DNA from: WHUA01 sp963711215
GTDB lineage: Bacteria > Pseudomonadota > Alphaproteobacteria > UBA8366
Reading direction: 5' to 3'
NCBI GenBank assembly: GCA_963711215.1
Contig: CAVQDH010000011.1
Coordinates: 124,001-188,000, forward strand
Length of the DNA: 64,000 nucleotides
Both the position numbers and the translations under genes were made by a program. The number at the start of each line of letters is the position of its first letter. Within the stretch, counting starts at the first letter, position 1. Under the pieces are notes generated by a model that was given only the letters and a program-made list of their open reading frames with translations, searched no databases and was not told the origin of the DNA. Shown one piece after another: positions 1 through 9,649 of the stretch.

Positions 1-381
<381 letters not shown>

Positions 382-426
382 CGCGACGACGAGCGCGGCA
401 TCCGGTGTCTTCGGCGCCGGGGCCCG

Positions 427-663
427 TTAGCTGCGGAGAATGGCCGCGATCTCGTCCTTCAGTATCATGCGGCGCTTGCGCATCTCCGTCTCGGCCTGAT
501 CCGTGACCGGCTCGGCATTGGTCTCGGCGCGGTGAACGGCGCGGTTTACGGTGTGATATTCATCGACCAGACGCGCGAAATGCGCGTTCTTGCGCTTCAG
601 GTCGTGGATTTTCTGGGCGTGCTCGGGGAATTCCTCGGCAAGCTCGTGCGGGGTGTGCGTAAT
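427..663 (-). CDS. DUF465 (YdcH-like) small protein with apparent ATT start
   Basis: A 78-residue, highly charged, helical protein of the DUF465/YdcH family, whose function is unknown. The read protein starts ITHTPHELAEEFPEHAQKI, contains HFARLVDEYHTVNRAVHRAET and ends with MRKRRMILKDEIAAILRS, matching the usual full length of the family, whose members typically start MTHTPHEL. No ATG, GTG or TTG occurs at the expected start: the codon there is ATT (663-661), preceded at about 6 bp by a good Shine-Dalgarno CAGGAG, with an in-frame TGA immediately before it. Either a true ATT start or a base error (ATG to ATT). It is convergent with uvrA and divergent from the MFS gene. Confidence 0.85.
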   Translation of the reverse strand: MTHTPHELAEEFPEHAQKIHDLKRKNAHFARLVDEYHTVNRAVHRAETNAEPVTDQAETEMRKRRMILKDEIAAILRS

Positions 664-891
664 GGCGCGCTCCTGTCAGGTTGTGAAATCAACGCATCGC
701 GGTGATCAGGACACATTTCGGCCGGCGCCCGCCGCTGCGGCATGGCGCCACCTCGGCATGTTCCCTAGCAGGCGGCCCGGCGGCGGGGAATGATCTGCCT
801 CAACCATCCGGCATTTCCGTAAAATCAAAGCGTTGTGCTGAAGCGGACGGATGGCGGCCGGCCCGCGCAGGCCAGATACAACTATAAATCC
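664..891. other. Intergenic, no gene seen
   Basis: The stretch between the DUF465 gene and the MFS transporter gene (about 325 bp in all, including the regulatory palindromes listed next) carries no coding region with convincing codon use on either strand. Its last third is more AT-rich (around 870-905), which fits a promoter for the MFS gene. Confidence 0.6.
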
Positions 892-927
892 TTACACGGA
901 TGTAAATGGCGCGCCTCGATTTCGAGG
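892..927 (+). promoter_or_regulatory. Two inverted repeats upstream of MFS gene
   Basis: Two palindromes lie 60-100 bp before the MFS start: TTACA-N4-TGTAA at 892-905 and CCTCGA-TT-TCGAGG at 914-927. A TATAAA-like hexamer lies just before the first. The spacing suits an operator or promoter for the transporter gene. The palindromes are directly visible; their role is inferred and no cognate regulator is next to them. Confidence 0.4.
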
Positions 928-988
928 ATCAAACTCGCATGCCTCTAAAGCAGCAAAGCAATAATGCCTGCAACCGGAGGACACGCCT

Positions 989-2293
989 ATGACGGTAAGC
1001 TCTTTGGGAGAAAGTTCGACCTTTCCGACTGACAAACAAATTCTCGGATACAGCCGCTGGGTCGTATTCGCGGCCGCCTTCCTGGCGATGGCGGTTATCA
1101 GTCCTTACGAATACGCGTGGAGCTCGATGTCCGGCCACATCGGCGGCATCTACCATTGGACGCACGCGCAAATCGGCTGGATGTTCACCCTCTTCGTCAT
1201 TTTCGAATCCGTCGGCACGCTTCCCGGCGGAATACTCCGCGACAAGTTCGGGCCGCGCTGGGTCACGATCGTCGCGGGCCTCGTCGGCGGGCTCGGCATC
1301 TACGCCACGTCGCTGGGGCCGAGCTATAGTTTCGTTCTCATTTTGTGGTGCATCGGCAGCTTCTTTGCCGGATTCATCTACAACACCTGCATAACGACGG
1401 CGAACAAGTGGTTTCCGGACAGGCGCGGCGCCATCGCCGGCCTGATCGCGGGCGCCTTCTCCTGGGGATCGCTGCCCTTCATCTTCCCGATCCGCGCCAT
1501 TCCCAAGTCGGCCCCGGACGCCACCTTCTTCCACGTCATCTACCTCATGGCGGCGATCATCGGCGGCGTCGCAATCGTCGCGGCGCTGTTCATGAAGGAT
1601 CCGCCGGCCGGCTGGCGTCCGCAGGGATATGTCCCCGTGAAGGCGGTCGAGCGGCGGACCCAGCATCAGTTCACCTTGGCCGAGGCGCTGTCGACCTGGC
1701 AGATGTGGGTGATGATCGCCTCCTTCGTGCTGATTTCCAGCGCCGGCCTTGCCGGGGTCAGCAAGATCGTGAGTTATTCCAACAGCTTCCATTTCTCGGC
1801 CGCGGCCGCGACGGCAGCCGCCGGCGGGCTCACCATCACCAACGGCCTTGGCCGCATGATCGTCGGCAGCGTGTCCGAGCGCATCGGCCGCGAGACCGCG
1901 ATGATCTGGAGCTACATTCTCACGGGCGTCTTCCTGTTCCTCACCATCATCGCGGGCCAGACCCACAGCGAATTCCTGTTCGTCCTGTCCGCGATCCTGG
2001 CGCTGTTTTTCTGGGGGCCGCTCTTCTCGCTGTTCCCGGCGGCGATCGGGCAGTATTTCGGCGAGATGGCCGCGGGCTCCAACTACGGCGTGCTCTACGC
2101 GATAGCCAAGGGCTCCGGCGGGATCTACGGCGGCGTGTTGTCGGCGCTGCTGATCACGCAACACGGCTATCCCGTCGCGATGGGCGCCGCGGCGCTGATG
2201 GCGGTCTGCGCCGGCCTGCTCATCATTCCGCTGAAGAGCCATCCGCCGGTGTACGCCGGCGAGGCGCCGGTGCAGGCTCACGCGGCAGGATAA
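989..2293 (+). CDS. MFS transporter, oxalate/formate antiporter (OFA)-like
   Basis: A 434-residue, 12-helix major facilitator permease of the inner membrane. The first helix (RWVVFAAAFLAMAVISPYEY), the loop motif GGILRDKFGPRWV between helices 2 and 3 (MFS motif A) and NKWFPDRRGAIAGL after helix 4 are typical of the OFA subfamily, which includes oxalate:formate exchangers. ATG at 989 has a strong GGAGG 8 bp upstream. It stands alone between divergent DUF465 and a convergent TPR gene. The substrate cannot be read from sequence; OFA members move small carboxylates, so monocarboxylate or dicarboxylate transport is the best guess. Confidence 0.85.
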   Translation: MTVSSLGESSTFPTDKQILGYSRWVVFAAAFLAMAVISPYEYAWSSMSGHIGGIYHWTHAQIGWMFTLFVIFESVGTLPGGILRDKFGPRWVTIVAGLVGGLGIYATSLGPSYSFVLILWCIGSFFAGFIYNTCITTANKWFPDRRGAIAGLIAGAFSWGSLPFIFPIRAIPKSAPDATFFHVIYLMAAIIGGVAIVAALFMKDPPAGWRPQGYVPVKAVERRTQHQFTLAEALSTWQMWVMIASFVLISSAGLAGVSKIVSYSNSFHFSAAAATAAAGGLTITNGLGRMIVGSVSERIGRETAMIWSYILTGVFLFLTIIAGQTHSEFLFVLSAILALFFWGPLFSLFPAAIGQYFGEMAAGSNYGVLYAIAKGSGGIYGGVLSALLITQHGYPVAMGAAALMAVCAGLLIIPLKSHPPVYAGEAPVQAHAAG

Positions 2294-2310
2294 GGCCGGC
2301 CTGAATGCGC

Positions 2311-2343
2311 GGCGCAGGGCGGAAGCGGGTTCCGCCCTGCGCC
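2311..2343. terminator. Bidirectional hairpin between convergent genes
   Basis: A perfect 13-bp stem (arms 2311-2323 and 2331-2343, GGCGCAGGGCGGA and its complement) with a 7-nt loop sits between the stop codons of the MFS gene and the TPR fusion gene. There is no strong T-tract, but position and stability suggest it stops transcription from both sides. Confidence 0.7.
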
Positions 2344-2366
2344 GGCCGGAGGCATTTCCGCGGCCG

Positions 2367-5046
2367 CTAGCTCAGGCCGGCCGCGTGCACCGCGTCGGCG
2401 AAACGCTTTGCGTCCGCCGGGTTCCGGAACGGCTGGTTCGCGTGGAAGCGGGTCGCCGAAAAGCTGGGCAGGAACTTCTGGATGGCCGCCGCCTCCTTGC
2501 CGGCGTCGGCGTCGTCCCCCGCTTCGCGGTACGCAAAGACCAGGCTCGTCATGTTCAACGCGCGCAGCAGGTCGCTTTCCGACCGCGCGATGCCGTCTTT
2601 CGCCCATCGAACGGCGCTCTTCGTGTCGCCGGCGAAGGCACAGGCGCGGGCCAGGAAGACCGAATACCAGCCCGGATAGACCGGGTGCACGCGCATTGCG
2701 CGCTGGAACAACTCGATCGAGCGGGCGAAATTGCCGGCGTAGTACTGGACCACGCCGGCGCCGGCCAGTACGTCGGCGTTGTTCGGCGCGAGTGTGACCG
2801 CCTTTTCGCCCGCCGCCACCGCCGCGTCGAACCGGCCCTCGCTCTGGTCGATGGTGGCATCCGCGATGAGGATGATCGCCCTTTCCGCATTGGTGACACG
2901 ACCGTCCCGGTTCGCCATGTCCTTGAAGATCGCGGCGGCGTCCTGCAGCGATTTCTTCGGCTCGGTATAGCCGAACAGCGCGTCCACGACGCGCGAGGCG
3001 CCGTCGAGAATGTAGGCGGGCCGGAAATCCGGATCGAGCTTGTGGATCCGGCCGGTCAGGCGCCGGACCTTCTCCATCCCCGGCTTGGTATAGGTCCGGA
3101 ACTCTTTCTGGGCCTGGACGAAAAGCAGGTAGGCCTGGAGGCTGTTCGTCGCCTCGCCGCGAACCTCCGCCTGCTCGCCCTCGGTCAGCTTGACCTGCAG
3201 GAAGACCAGCACCTTGAGCGCGATCTCATCCTCGAGCTTGAAGACGTCCTTCTGCGCGTCTTCGAATTTCCGGCTCCAGGCGACGCGTCCCGTCGCGCCG
3301 TCGACCAGCTCGATCGAAACGCGCACCCGGCCGGCGCTGTGCTGCAGCGTCCCGTTCAGCACGTAGCGCACCTTGAGATTCTGCGCGATGCCGCGCACGT
3401 CGACGGTCTTCCCCTGGTAGGCCTGGGCGGAGCGCCGCGAGATCACCTCCAGCTCCGGAACCTGCGCCAGCGCCGCGGTGAGCGCGGAGGTCATCCCGCC
3501 CGCGAGCATCTCGCCTTCCTTGTCCGCGGGCAGGCTTTCGAAGGGCAGCACGACGAGCGACGGCCGCTCGGCCTTTGCCGGCGCGGCTGTCTCGGCCGAT
3601 GGCCGCCGTGTCGGTCGCCGCCCAGGGCCGCCATATCCAGAGCCCCGCGGCAAGCGCGGCGACGATGACCAGGGCGAGCGCGGCGGCGATCCATGTCCCG
3701 GCTGACGCCCGATGCGCCGGCGCCGGTGATGCCGGTGTCGGCGGCAACGGCCTCGGCGCGGCGCTCTGGCCGGATACGGGCGACGACGGGGCCTTTCTGA
3801 CCGGCGGTGGACCGCCGGCGCGTCGCCCGGCTCGCCGTCGACAAGTGCGAGCAGCGGGCCGTGCTTCGGCCAGTCGACGTTATGGAAGTCCAGGTAGTCC
3901 TTCAGGTTCGATGCCGCGTAGAGGAAGGCCATCTGGCGCGGCACGTCCGGCATGATCTTGTTCGTCCAGGACAGGCCCGCGCCGACCCGCGCCAGGCGGA
4001 CCTGGCTGTCCATGTTCGCCACGCGGTGGCTCTCGTGCGCGGCGATCCAGTCCGGTATCGCGTCCCGCAAGCGTACGTGACATCTGGATCAGGCCGAGAT
4101 CGTCGCCCGGCAACGCGCTCGTATCCGGCGCCTCGCGGGGCTGGCCGAGACAGTCGAGGATGGCTTCCCAGCGCCGCCAATCGGCGGTGTCGCGGGCGCG
4201 CAGGAGATAGCTCAGCTCGAGATAGGCATGGTCGAAGAACAGGAACTGATCGGCCTCGTACATCGCGAGATCGATGATGTAATAGCCGGGCTCGCCCGAC
4301 GGCGCTGCGCTGACCAGTATGTTGTTGCCGTGAAAGTCGCCATGCTGGTTCCCCGTCGCGGCCCGCAGGTGTAAATGGCCCGGCAGGGCGCGAGCGCCCA
4401 TGGCGAAGGCAAGGGGATTCGGGTACCAGCGTCCTTCGAAGACGAAACTCGGCTCGTCCGGCGACAGGCCGCATTTTTCGCTGACGAAGGGGAAAATCCG
4501 CCCATCCTGCGGATCGAGGCGATAGCCGAGCCATTTCCGCAGCAGGTCCTGCGGCGTCTGCACGCCGTCGGCGATGCGGTAGTCGCGGTTCCAGCCTTCC
4601 AACACCTCTTTCGACAGCCGGCGCGCGACGTTGAGCTGGCGGTCGTGCGGGCAATCGAACCAGGCCGTGGCGTATTCGAGACCGCCCGCCGCAATGGTCG
4701 ACAGGCTGGCGGTCTGCTCGCCGTGGTGCAGGCTGTGCAACAGATGCGGCAGATGCGCGCGCGCGAAGTCGGGCGCGGTCTCCAGGGCATGGCGGTGGCG
4801 ATCCGCCTCGTTCACCTCGTTCCATGCGCTGTGCTGCGCCCGGTCCAGCTTCAGGATCGCCTGACCGGAGAAGCCCTCGGTCGTCATGTCGGCGACCAGC
4901 ACGAGAGCCCCCGACTTGCCGCCGCTCAGCTGGCGGACGAGATAGACCTCTCCCGCGACGCCCCAGGCCTTGCGAATGACCGGCAGCAATGCGCCATACG
5001 CCTCGGGCCACGGCAGTCCGGCGTTGGATACGGGCTCGTCGGCCAT
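2367..5046 (-). CDS. Kinase-like / TM / TolB-like / TPR fusion protein (frame-broken)
   Basis: About 890 residues once three apparent indels (near 4064-4077, 3812-3832 and 3590-3605) are repaired. The N-terminal 300 residues look like an APH-type kinase fold: glycine loop LSGGKSGA (40-47), lysine in AILKLD (about 66), catalytic loop HGDFHGNN (235-242) and IIDL (257-260) in the place of DFG. A proline-rich linker (PRPLPPTPASPAPAH) leads to one membrane helix (WIAAALALVIVAALAAGLW). Next comes the TolB/CsgG-like module common in class III cyclases (LVVLPFESLPADKE, VRYVLNGTLQ, KFEDAQKDVFKLEDEI), then TPR-like helices to the C-terminus. The kinase is thus cytoplasmic and the TolB/TPR part probably periplasmic. 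Substrate and partner are unknown. The frames on both sides of each break are clearly homologous to one protein, so the breaks are probably sequence errors. Confidence 0.75.
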
Positions 5047-5156
5047 CGGGTCGGTCTCGTCTCGCGCGGCTCTTGCGGGGTAACGCCGCGAACACTAACC
5101 GCCGGTAACGCCGATGGGAAGCGCAGGGAGGGCAAAAGAGGAAACGCGGAGCGCCG

Positions 5157-5636
5157 CTATTTCAGCTTCCCGTCGAGAAACGCCGCGATCGCCGGGTCCT
5201 GCCGCAGGCGTTCCACGTCATCCTCGTCCGGGATCTGCGGCCGGTCGCGCTCCGCGTTCACCATGCAGAGGAAACCCATCGGCTCGCCCCGGGTGGCGCG
5301 GAACTGGTGCAGGGTCCAGGCGGGGATGGTGACGAGGTCGAATTGGTTGACCTCGCGCACGTCGCCGCCGAGCAGGCAATGGCCGCGGCCGCGCAGGATC
5401 ATTACAGCGTGCACATGCTCGTGGCGCTCGAGCGTCGAGTAGCCGTCCGCGTCCATCTCGAAATACCGCAGCTGGCAGCCCTGGTTCGGGTCCTCGAACA
5501 GCACCTGGCGCGAGATTGCCTTGAAGGGCGCGCTGCCCTCCTCCTTATACGGCATGTGGACGACGCCATCCCAGCGGAAGCCGTCTCGAAAGGCGCGCAA
5601 CAACGCCTCGGCCGCGTCGCCGTCACGATCTGCCAT
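5157..5636 (-). CDS. Cupin-domain protein paired with RuBisCO-like protein
   Basis: A 159-residue single-domain cupin. Metal-binding motif 1 is visible as ERHEHVHAVMILRGRGH and motif 2 around VNQFDLVTIPAWTLHQFRA. Its start overlaps the end of the RuBisCO-like gene by 14 bp, so the two are co-translated. In Rhodospirillum rubrum a cupin acts after the RuBisCO-like protein in the methylthioadenosine-isoprenoid shunt, releasing methanethiol from 1-methylthioxylulose 5-phosphate; this gene is a candidate for that sulfurylase. That role is inference from the pairing: no methylthioribose enzymes are seen beside it. Confidence 0.8.
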   Translation of the reverse strand: MADRDGDAAEALLRAFRDGFRWDGVVHMPYKEEGSAPFKAISRQVLFEDPNQGCQLRYFEMDADGYSTLERHEHVHAVMILRGRGHCLLGGDVREVNQFDLVTIPAWTLHQFRATRGEPMGFLCMVNAERDRPQIPDEDDVERLRQDPAIAAFLDGKLK

Positions 5637-6738
5637 AGTCTTTCACCATCGCCACGAATTCCGCCGTCTTCTCGGTGAGCGCGTCGCCGGCGGCGAGCAG
5701 GTTACCGCCGATCAATAAAATGGTGTCCGGGCCGTAGAAATCCAGCATTTCCGGCACCCGCTCGGTGGTCATGCCGCCGGCCGGCACCGGCACGCAGGCC
5801 TTGAGCCCGTGCCAGGGGCCGCGCGCGTCGCGCGCCAGGTCGAGGCAGGTCTCCAGCGTGTAGCCGAAGCGCCCGCCGTGGTTCGGGAAGATCGTCGCGT
5901 CCGCGCCGAACAGCCGGAACAGCTTGCCGAGCAGCAGCGGCGGCGCGATGCGGAGCGCGCCGGCCAGCGCCGGATGCGCCAGGAAGGCCAGGTCGCGGAA
6001 CTCGCGCACGAGCGCGTGGAAGGCCGGCAGCCCGATCACCATCGGCGTCGTCAGCACGGTGTCGACGCCGGCCCGGAGCGCCGCCTCGGCCTGGGATCGC
6101 AGCTGGTCCAGGCTGCCGGTCAGGCTCGGCACGTAGCGGGTGTTGCCGCCGGTCGCGGCGTTGGCGTCGGCCACCGCGCCGGCGCAGGCGCGCAGGCGGT
6201 CCGCGAACGGGCTGTAGGCCTGGTCGGCAAGCCCGTGATCGTCCTTGACGAAATCGATGCCGCCGCGCGCGAACCGCCCGGCGAGCACGGCAAGCTTCGC
6301 CGCGGGCAGACCTTGCGGCTTGATCGCCGAGCAGGTCATCGCCCGCGCCTTGGCGCCGGCCCGCGCGCGCAGCCCCGCGAGGCCATGGTTAGGGCCGCCG
6401 AAGGCCTCGGCGACCGAGGCCGGGATCTCGACCGCGACGAGCTGCACGTCCTGATGGATCGACGTGTTGCCGAACAGCATGTTCATGAATTGGCCCGGCT
6501 CGGGGCCGGTGGTCACGACGGCGAGCGCGATACGGACGTCGTAGTCGCCGGTCGCAACCTCTTCGATCGCCTCGACCTTGCCGATGACCGCGTCGCGCAC
6601 GTAGGCATCCGTGACGAACGCGTCCGACATCTCGATGCTCTGCTCGAGCGCGATCGTCTTGGCGCGCGCCGCGATCGTGGCGCCGGGCTCGCGGACCCGG
6701 TAGACGGCGGTCAGGGTCGTTTCGGACGTTTGGCTCAC
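5623..6738 (-). CDS. RuBisCO-like protein (form IV family)
   Basis: A roughly 371-residue RuBisCO large-chain superfamily protein. The loop with the carbamate-type lysine reads GGIDFVKDDHGLADQ, close to the R. rubrum RLP, and FPNHGGRFGY and PVPAGGMTTERVPEMLDFYG follow in family order. In R. rubrum the RLP isomerises 5-methylthioribulose 1-phosphate; other RLPs are enolases or act on apionate derivatives, so the reaction is not settled by sequence alone. I place the start at GTG 6738 (V-SQTSETTLTAVYRV) because residues upstream do not fit the family; an in-frame GTG at 6783 is the alternative. A cupin gene overlaps its 3' end. Confidence 0.85.
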   Translation of the reverse strand: MSQTSETTLTAVYRVREPGATIAARAKTIALEQSIEMSDAFVTDAYVRDAVIGKVEAIEEVATGDYDVRIALAVVTTGPEPGQFMNMLFGNTSIHQDVQLVAVEIPASVAEAFGGPNHGLAGLRARAGAKARAMTCSAIKPQGLPAAKLAVLAGRFARGGIDFVKDDHGLADQAYSPFADRLRACAGAVADANAATGGNTRYVPSLTGSLDQLRSQAEAALRAGVDTVLTTPMVIGLPAFHALVREFRDLAFLAHPALAGALRIAPPLLLGKLFRLFGADATIFPNHGGRFGYTLETCLDLARDARGPWHGLKACVPVPAGGMTTERVPEMLDFYGPDTILLIGGNLLAAGDALTEKTAEFVAMVKDYGRS

Positions 6739-6816
6739 GATGGTCTCAGCCGGCTTTTTCGAATGGGCCGGACCATAACGCACCCGCGCGGCGCCGAGAA
6801 GCGCCGAGCGGGCCCT

Positions 6817-7617
6817 TCAATACCCGGTCTCGACCGCGTCCCAGTAGCGCCCGGTCAGCGTGCTGACATAGCTGTCGTGATAGGCCTCCAGGCAGCTCGA
6901 CAGGCCATCCCGGTACCAGGCGTTCTCGGCAAGCCCGCTGCACAGATCGACCCGGTCCTGCAGCGCCTCGCGCTCCGGTCCCGTGGTGCGGCTGTCCGCG
7001 AGGATGGTCTGCGCCAGGCGGGCATCGGCGGCGGCGTCCGGGCGGCCGGGCCCGGTCTCGCGGGCGTCGAGGGCGTTGATCATGGTCATGATCGTGCCCG
7101 CCACGTCGGCCAACGGGCCGCCATGGTCGACCTGGTCCTCGCCGATCGCGCGGTCTTCGCCGGTCGCGCGCGCGATCTCCTCCGCCGTTTGCGGCGACGG
7201 ATCGCCCGCGAACGCCTTCGGCAGGAGCGTCGCGCGCGGCATGACCGCGAGCGCCACGGCGGTGCCGCCCAAAGCCCGGACCTGCCGCTCGGGAATGCTG
7301 ATCGTCACGGAGGTGTAGTTCTGGGCGGTCTCGATGCGCAGGCCGCGGGCCGGAACCTGCCGCTGCCGGCCGTCGCGGCCGGTCACGACGAGCTGCAGCG
7401 AGGTATCGTCGGCGGCGGCATAGGCGGTGCCGAGCATCGGCGCGTCGCGGTCCTGCTGCAGGCAGAAGCTGGTGAAATGCGCGCTGCAGACGCCGTCGTG
7501 GCAGTGGAGTCGGGTCGGCGCGGGGCCCGTCGCGACGAGGCCGAGGATCTGCGTCGCGGCCTGCGCCGCGCCGCCGGAAATCAGGAGGGTCAATCCGAAG
7601 AGCAGGAAGCGGTACAT
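6817..7617 (-). CDS. Hypothetical secreted protein
   Basis: A 266-residue protein of unrecognised family. It starts with a clear Sec signal peptide (MYRFLLFGLTLLISGGAAQA), so it is probably periplasmic. Mature sequence carries scattered cysteines (LHCHDGVCSAHF, SFCLQQ, VDLCSGLAEN, SSCLEAYHDSY) that could form disulfides. The ATG at 7617 is chosen because it opens the signal peptide and has AGGGA about 9 bp upstream; a longer in-frame start at 7647 would add ten residues before it. It is upstream of the RLP gene on the same strand (78-bp gap) but shows no functional tie. Function unknown. Confidence 0.7.
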   Translation of the reverse strand: MYRFLLFGLTLLISGGAAQAATQILGLVATGPAPTRLHCHDGVCSAHFTSFCLQQDRDAPMLGTAYAAADDTSLQLVVTGRDGRQRQVPARGLRIETAQNYTSVTISIPERQVRALGGTAVALAVMPRATLLPKAFAGDPSPQTAEEIARATGEDRAIGEDQVDHGGPLADVAGTIMTMINALDARETGPGRPDAAADARLAQTILADSRTTGPEREALQDRVDLCSGLAENAWYRDGLSSCLEAYHDSYVSTLTGRYWDAVETGY

Positions 7618-7853
7618 GCAGAATAATCCCTTCCGTGAAGAGAACATTCGCGAGGGTTGAGGAAACCGCCCTCATTGAGATGAGATTTTCATCCCCGGCA
7701 AATCGAGTCAATCTGCGAGTGTGCGGCCCTGTCATGCACCATCGCCGGCAGACGGCACCGCACGGTTGGCCTCCGCGCCAGATGGTGTAGAGTTACCGCT
7801 TCGATCATTGCGCCGTGGCGACACGGGCTACACACAGCGATACGGGCCAAGCG

Positions 7854-8171
7854 ATGAGCTATCAACCGGACAAGGAGGGATCGCCGGTCGACGACCTGTC
7901 GCAGCATGTGAAGTCGCGCAGCACATGGGTGCGGTTCGCCTTCATGCTGCTGTTCGCCGTGATCTTCTATATCGCCGGCATGGTGCTGTTCGCGGTCAGC
8001 GCGATCCAGTTCCTGTTCCAGCTGTTTTCCGGCGACTCCAACGCGCGGCTGACCGGGTTCGGGGCGAGCCTCGCGCGTTTCCTCGAGCAGGTGGCGCGGT
8101 TCCTGACCTACGGCACCGAGGTCATGCCCTTTCCCTTCTCGGACTGGCCGGACGGGCTGCCGGAGGATTAA
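7854..8171 (+). CDS. DUF4389 domain membrane protein
   Basis: A 105-residue inner-membrane protein. It begins MSYQPDKEGSPVDDLSQ, has a long hydrophobic stretch (RFAFMLLFAVIFYIAGMVLF followed by AVSAIQFLFQLF) that could form two helices, and ends with the family pattern RFLTYGTEVMPFPFSDWP. Function is unknown. The start at 7854 fits the family length; an in-frame start 39 bp upstream is possible. It lies 100 bp before trmFO on the same strand. Confidence 0.82.
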   Translation: MSYQPDKEGSPVDDLSQHVKSRSTWVRFAFMLLFAVIFYIAGMVLFAVSAIQFLFQLFSGDSNARLTGFGASLARFLEQVARFLTYGTEVMPFPFSDWPDGLPED

Positions 8172-8273
8172 GGCCGCGCCCGCGTCGGCGCCTCTGATTC
8201 CCGTTTCCAGCGCCGCCGCCGCGGGCTAGAACGGGCCGCGCCTCAACCTGGGACGGAAAGGCGACGGGCACCC

Positions 8274-9644
8274 TTGCGCGACACGCGACCCATCCACGTC
8301 ATCGGCGGCGGGCTCGCCGGCTGCGAGGCCGCCTGGCAGATCGCGCGCGCCGGCATCCCGGTCCGGCTGCACGAGATGCGCCCGCAGGTCACGACCGACG
8401 CGCACCATACCGACGGGCTGGCGGAGCTCGTCTGCTCCAACTCCTTCCGCTCCGACGATGCCGAATACAACGCGGTCGGCCTGCTGCACGAGGAGATGCG
8501 CCGCGCCGGCTCGCTCATCCTGCTGCTGCGGCGACGCCACGCGGCTGCCGGCCGGCGGCGCGCTCGCCGTCGATCGCGACCGCTTCAGCGCGGCCGTGAC
8601 GGAAGCGCTGGCGGGCGATCCGCTGGTCACGCTCGAGCGCGGCGAGGTCGCGGGCATTCCGCCGGATGACTGGGAGTCGGTGATCGTCGCCACGGGTCCC
8701 CTCACCTCGGATGCGCTCAGCGCCGCGATCGGCGCGCTTACCGGCGAGGAGTCGCTCGCCTTCTTCGACGCCATCGCGCCAATCGTCTATCGCGACTCCA
8801 TCGACATGTCGACGGCATGGATGCAGTCGCGCTACGACAAGAACGACGGCGGGGCGACGGCAAGGACTACATCAACTGCGCGCTCGATCGGGCGCAATAC
8901 GAAGCCTTCATCGCCGAACTGCTGGCGGCCGAGAAGATCGAGTTCCGCGAATGGGAGGCGATCACGCCCTATTTCGAGGGCTGCCTGCCGATCGAGGTGA
9001 TGGCGTCCCGCGGCGTCGAGACGCTGCGCTTCGGCCCGATGAAGCCGGTCGGGCTGACCAATCCGCACACCGACGCGCGCCCCTACGCGGTGATGCAGCT
9101 CCGCCAGGACAACGCGCTCGGCACGCTGTGGAATATGGTCGGCTTCCAGACCAAGCTGACCTATGGCGAGCAGAAGCGCATCTTCCGCATGATCCCCGGG
9201 CTGGAGAACGCGCGCTTCGCCCGGCTCGGCGGCATTCACCGCAATACCTTCCTCAACAGCCCGAAGCTGCTGGACGGCGCGCTTCGCCTCAAGCGCGACC
9301 CGCGGCTGCGCTTCGCCGGACAGATCACCGGCGTCGAGGGCTATATCGAGTCCGCCGCGATCGGGCTCCTGGCCGGCCGCTTCGCCGCGGCAGAGCGGCA
9401 GGGCGCGGCCATCGTCCCGCCGCCGCCGACCACCGCGCTCGGCGCGCTGCTGGCGCATATCACCGGCGGCGCGGTCGCCGAGAGCTTCCAGCCGATGAAC
9501 GTCAATTTCGGCCTGTTCCCGCCACTCGACGCCCCGGCGGACGGCAAGCGCGGCCCGCGCGGCCGCGAGCGCAAGCGCGCGCAGAGCGTCCGCGCGCTGG
9601 CGGATCTGGACCGCTGGCTCGGCGCGCGGGAAGCGGCGGAGTAG
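8274..9644 (+). CDS. trmFO: Methylenetetrahydrofolate-tRNA (uracil-54-C5)-methyltransferase TrmFO (frame-broken)
   Basis: TrmFO uses methylenetetrahydrofolate and FADH2 to make ribothymidine at position 54 of tRNA. The N-terminus carries the dinucleotide-binding glycines (IHVIGGGLAGCEAAWQIA) and the family motifs RLHEMRPQ and LVCSNSFRSD. Two compensating frame breaks, near 8517-8535 and 8845-8860 (a GGCGGGG run), move the middle of the protein into another frame (LPAGGALAVDRDRFSAAVTE ... WMQSRYDK); the third part resumes with GKDYINCALDRAQYEAF. After repair it is about 456 residues, the normal size. The start is TTG at 8274. The breaks are likely sequence errors because all three parts are well conserved. 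Confidence 0.9.
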
Positions 9645-9649
9645 TTCCG

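Noticed and set aside
929..2281. A 450-codon open frame on the minus strand opposite the MFS gene
   Set aside because: It is the antisense of a well-supported transporter, has the Arg/Asp/His-rich composition typical of shadow frames in GC-rich DNA and no family resemblance.
2367..5046. Calling the kinase-like/TolB/TPR gene two or more separate genes
   Set aside because: The frames on each side of every break continue one another without start signals in between, including a proline linker leading directly into the membrane helix.
5809..7626. A 605-codon open frame on the plus strand opposite the RLP and secreted-protein genes
   Set aside because: Strongly Arg/Gly/Ala-rich, spans two genes and the gap between them, and lacks any domain; it is a codon-bias artefact.
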